Assembly (NCBI GenBank): GCA_002255905.1
Contig: NKIN01000001.1
Location: forward strand, 186,001 to 250,000
Length of the DNA: 64,000 nucleotides
Direction of reading: 5' to 3'
DNA from: Burkholderiales bacterium PBB1
GTDB taxonomy: Bacteria > Pseudomonadota > Gammaproteobacteria > Burkholderiales > Burkholderiaceae_C
The translations under genes were made by a program, and so were the position numbers. The first letter of the stretch is position 1. Each line of letters opens with the position of its first letter. The notes under the pieces are model-generated. The model did not search any database and was not told the DNA's origin. It was given only the letters and a program-made list of their open reading frames with translations. Below, piece by piece: positions 62,401-64,000 of this stretch.

Positions 62401-64000
62401 CGAAGCTGAGCAGGTCGAGGAACAACACGGCGGTGCGGCCAGCAGCATCGGCCTTCAGCGGCACGACGTAGCGGACCGAGCCATCGGGCAGTACCGTGGC
62501 CGTGGTGCCGGTGGCCAGGTTGGCGTTCGCGCCCAGCTGCAGGTTCACGGCCGCGTCCGACGCAGTGAGCGCAGCCAGCGGCAGCAGCGACTGGCCGGTC
62601 GGGCCATTCAGCAGCGAGACCTCGAACGCATCGGGCGGCTGGTCCGTGGCCTGCGGGCCGGCGGTCACTTGCACCGTGAAGCTCAGGCCCGTGGCGCCCT
62701 CGGGCACCACCGCCCACTGCATCAGGCGCGAGAGGTAGGCGTCGCCTTCGGCCAGCACACCCTTGCCACCGGTCACGCTGGCCTGGCCGTCGGCGGTCCA
62801 GGCGCTGGTGGCATCGAAGCCGCTGTCGGTGATGCCGGTGGCCACGCCGGAGGTGGGCACGGTCCACACCGGCACCGCGGTGGGGGTCGTGGTGGTGAAC
62901 GCGGTCGTGGTGGTGGATGGTTGCGACACGGGCGTGCCAGCGGCGTCGTACACGGCAGGCGCGTCGCCCCCTTCCTGGCGCGGCGTGTTGCCGGGGTAGT
63001 GGTACAGGTCCAGCAGCTGCAGGCCGCGCAGCCACGTGATCAGGTCGTCGGCCGACAGGCTGATGTGGCCTGCCGCGGCGCTGCCGTCGGCCACCGCCAG
63101 GCTGGGTTCGTCGAGCGCCATCGACAAGGCCACCAGTTGCTTCTGGGTCACCTGCAGGTTCAGCAGGTTGCCCATGAAGTTCAGGTTGGAGGCCTGGGCA
63201 CTGTCCTGGAAGAAGCCCGACTGGTAGAACGCGGGCAGGCTGGACGCCGGGCCGTACTCGTCGAACAGGCCGAGCTGGTGGCCGAATTCGTGCGCGATGG
63301 TCTTGCCGATGCGCGTGCCGAAACCGAACAGATCGACCACCGAGGTTTCGGTACCCGCCGAGCGCAGCAGGTTGTCGAGCAGGATGTTGATGCTGCTGGA
63401 CTGATCGGCGTTCAGTGCATTGACCAGTCGGTACTTCTTGCCAGCGGCCGTCTCGTCGACGCGCAGTTTCCATTCGGTGTCGATCTGCTCGGGCGCGGGC
63501 TGCGCGGCTCCGGGCTGGATCACACCGTTGGCACCGAGGAAGAACAGCGAGCGGAAGTCCTGCGACGATGATCCCAGCAGGCTGCTGCTGCCGCTGAAGT
63601 CACCGCTGCTGCGGGACTGGCTGTCACCGGTGGTGCGCACCGACACGTCACCGGTCAGGCCGCTGTCGATCAATTCGAGCGCCGGCACCAGGCTGCCTGG
63701 GACATCTTTCAGGAACGTGCGGTAGACCTGCTGGATCGCCTCCAGCATGCCCTCGATGATGGTGTCGATGCGCGAATTCAGCACATCGCGGTCGATGACC
63801 ACGTCGGGGAACGAGCTGCCCGTCATGAAGTCGAGGAACTTGGCGTACTCCGGAACCGTGTTGAACTGGGTGCTGGCGCCGGGCACGGCGGTGTAGTACT
63901 GGTCCAGCGGGTTCACGTCGACCGTGCCGGACTTGCGTGCCGACCACAGCTCGTCGTACAGGCGCAGCAGCGTGTCGCGGATCAGCTGCACCGGCACCTT
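59411..64000 (-). CDS. giant Ig/cadherin-repeat surface protein with metzincin-like site, 5' end outside window
   Basis: At least 1,529 codons, still open at the right edge, so the N-terminus and any signal are not seen. Counting from the first visible GTG (63997), a zinc-protease motif HEFGHQLGLFDEYGP is at about 236-250, followed by LNFMGNLL as a possible Met-turn. Then come a long linker, three Ig/cadherin-PKD modules (SFTVRAVDALG, QWHIDWGDGTQST types) with one VLANDSDPNQNALSV domain, a stretch of about 50 mostly Arg/Glu/Asp residues, and a C-terminal region of about 250 residues. It is the likely substrate of the export operon it heads. Confidence 0.85.
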   Translation of the reverse strand, partial: KVPVQLIRDTLLRLYDELWSARKSGTVDVNPLDQYYTAVPGASTQFNTVPEYAKFLDFMTGSSFPDVVIDRDVLNSRIDTIIEGMLEAIQQVYRTFLKDVPGSLVPALELIDSGLTGDVSVRTTGDSQSRSSGDFSGSSSLLGSSSQDFRSLFFLGANGVIQPGAAQPAPEQIDTEWKLRVDETAAGKKYRLVNALNADQSSSINILLDNLLRSAGTETSVVDLFGFGTRIGKTIAHEFGHQLGLFDEYGPASSLPAFYQSGFFQDSAQASNLNFMGNLLNLQVTQKQLVALSMALDEPSLAVADGSAAAGHISLSADDLITWLRGLQLLDLYHYPGNTPRQEGGDAPAVYDAAGTPVSQPSTTTTAFTTTTPTAVPVWTVPTSGVATGITDSGFDATSAWTADGQASVTGGKGVLAEGDAYLSRLMQWAVVPEGATGLSFTVQVTAGPQATDQPPDAFEVSLLNGPTGQSLLPLAALTASDAAVNLQLGANANLATGTTATVLPDGSVRYVVPLKADAAGRTAVLFLDLLSFGPPGSVVQVDDVSFVSTPPAGDLAPVFAPVPAPAPVDEGSAWSLQLAATDPQGEAVSYVLDTAPSGAQVSATGLITWTAADGPANASFTVRAVDALGNSSAPLSFVVPVRNVAPSLNVSAPASLVAGQAFELVLASSDPGQDTLQQWHIDWGDGTQSTLPGTATRASHTYAAALPNAAITVQATDEDGTWTAPVITRPVLPADTPPPNQAPVAQPDSAATPRDQAVVIDVLANDSDPNQNALSVLLVSGPLHGTAVLNPDGTVTYTPALDYSGPDSFSYRASDGLLQSDIVSVSLTVTPVNHPPVLAPVADANVNEGSTYTVQLTATDADADGVTYVLDAAPAGAAVDASGNVTWTAPDGAASVVFTAHAVDAQGASSAPRSFTVNVANVAPALTVDVPAVVRAGEAFTIGLQSSDPGADTVSQWRIDWGDGTQSTVAGTATSTSHTYVAALPGATITVQAVDEDGTWTAPAITRDVLPAITPVNHPPVLAAVPDTNVLEGSSYAVNLAATDADGDAVTYVLDSAPAGASVDAAGVVRWHATNGPAVGNFTARAVDAAGASSAPVSFVVTVANVAPVITVSAPTTVRAGTPFTLRLSATDPGADTISQWLINWGDGTQSSVAGTGAAVNVSHTYSAARAATGIVVRAVDADGTWTAPTVTRDVLAAAPSPRPRDDDDGRERQKERERESREREHEREERERSEQDDRRSRTEHRESERPSFSSQVDMVDQTAHRAFRTVAVVVADNQPASSLDNGAPLTAEAMQALIESAPTAAGGSGASSATALQIHSMVATEQGLRMRFNRALSAAALQAAPGSSLLLLRGDQVVPGTLVIDPDGAGLRFDAAGGLLPAGEYRVMLRADTGAFVTPEGDRLDGDYDGRAGGDYHGRFTVPVSAHGRATEATSDLLSMASALSDAAVYAALSSGWGGAMSAALGPLVTSRRRRGRALSDQAVRVDGLDRLHTDDLDFAVQAVVPTAVATQAGRARASANDWEIRL
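60415..62345 (-). repeat. three Ig/PKD-cadherin coding repeats in the giant gene
   Basis: The block containing GGGGCGGTCCAGGTGCC-type sequence recurs near 60430, 60985 and 61825, about 555 and 840 bases apart; the longer step holds the extra VLANDSDPN domain. Each unit encodes a WGDGTQS PKD-like half and a cadherin-like half. Nucleotide identity between units is high in the PKD half, so slippage or gene conversion is likely. Confidence 0.75.

Noticed and set aside
60782-63571. 929-codon open frame on the plus strand
   Set aside because: It is antisense to the giant Ig-repeat gene; its His/Gly/Arg-rich product is the usual shadow of high-GC codon bias, with no family motif.

Overview
The window is a high-GC, densely coded chromosome segment. 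It most resembles a Burkholderiales betaproteobacterium near the Sphaerotilaceae/Comamonadaceae (Leptothrix, Rubrivivax and relatives). The reasons are the gene order trpF-trpB-trpA-accD-folC-SPOR protein-cvpA-purF-metZ-gltX, a PEP-CTERM sorted protein, the glycogen gene order, and an integron of proteobacterial type. The genus is inference; no rRNA gene is present.

Layout. 1-10526 (+) is a housekeeping run: tryptophan end-pathway, malonyl-CoA synthesis, folate, purine and methionine steps, and glutamyl-tRNA synthetase. tRNA-Ala(GGC), tRNA-Glu(TTC) and tRNA-Asp(GTC) follow, closed by a clear terminator. 11176-23779 is a mixed stretch of small units: YceI, a tautomerase, a LysR regulator divergent from an AhpD-like protein, LrgAB, a PEP-CTERM phytase-like protein, a 2OG-Fe(II) oxygenase divergent from a YghU-type GST, a BLUF photoreceptor, an FMN-binding protein with a GST, a MerT/MerP-like metal cluster and a DUF1097 protein. 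24081-35232 (+) is a complete glycogen operon, glgP-glgB-glgX-malQ-glgC-glgA, with several stop/start overlaps. 35234-38219 (-) holds dhaL-dhaK and a type II NADH dehydrogenase-like protein. 38464-44789 has a glycosyltransferase, a beta-hydroxyacid dehydrogenase-like enzyme, a SulP transporter, two SDRs and their divergent LysR regulator.

44732-48469 is a decayed integron. The integrase gene keeps only its N-terminal 116 codons or so. A recognisable attI with two 13-bp direct repeats and a LexA-like inverted repeat lies upstream. Then come cassettes for a HigB/HigA-type toxin-antitoxin pair with an intact-looking attC, a cold-shock/DUF1294 protein with a half attC, and a nitronate monooxygenase with an attC that has lost its final core site. 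A PACE-type efflux gene follows and may be a fourth cassette. 48548-51043 (+) has a cupin, a methyltransferase, a YciI protein and a pirin.

51092-64000 (-) is the most unusual region. It is one apparent operon encoding a giant Ig/cadherin-repeat protein with a metzincin-like HExxHxxGxxD site (its 5' end lies beyond the window), a TolC-type outer-membrane channel, a HlyD adaptor with cytosolic GAF domains, an M50 site-2-protease-like protein with a PqqD-like N-terminus and HlyD-like C-terminus, a shortened SecA-like ATPase, and a short HlyD-type adaptor. No ABC exporter or RND pump is in the visible cluster. I infer a dedicated export system in which the SecA-like ATPase and M50 protein replace the usual type I inner-membrane motor, with the giant protein as likely substrate.
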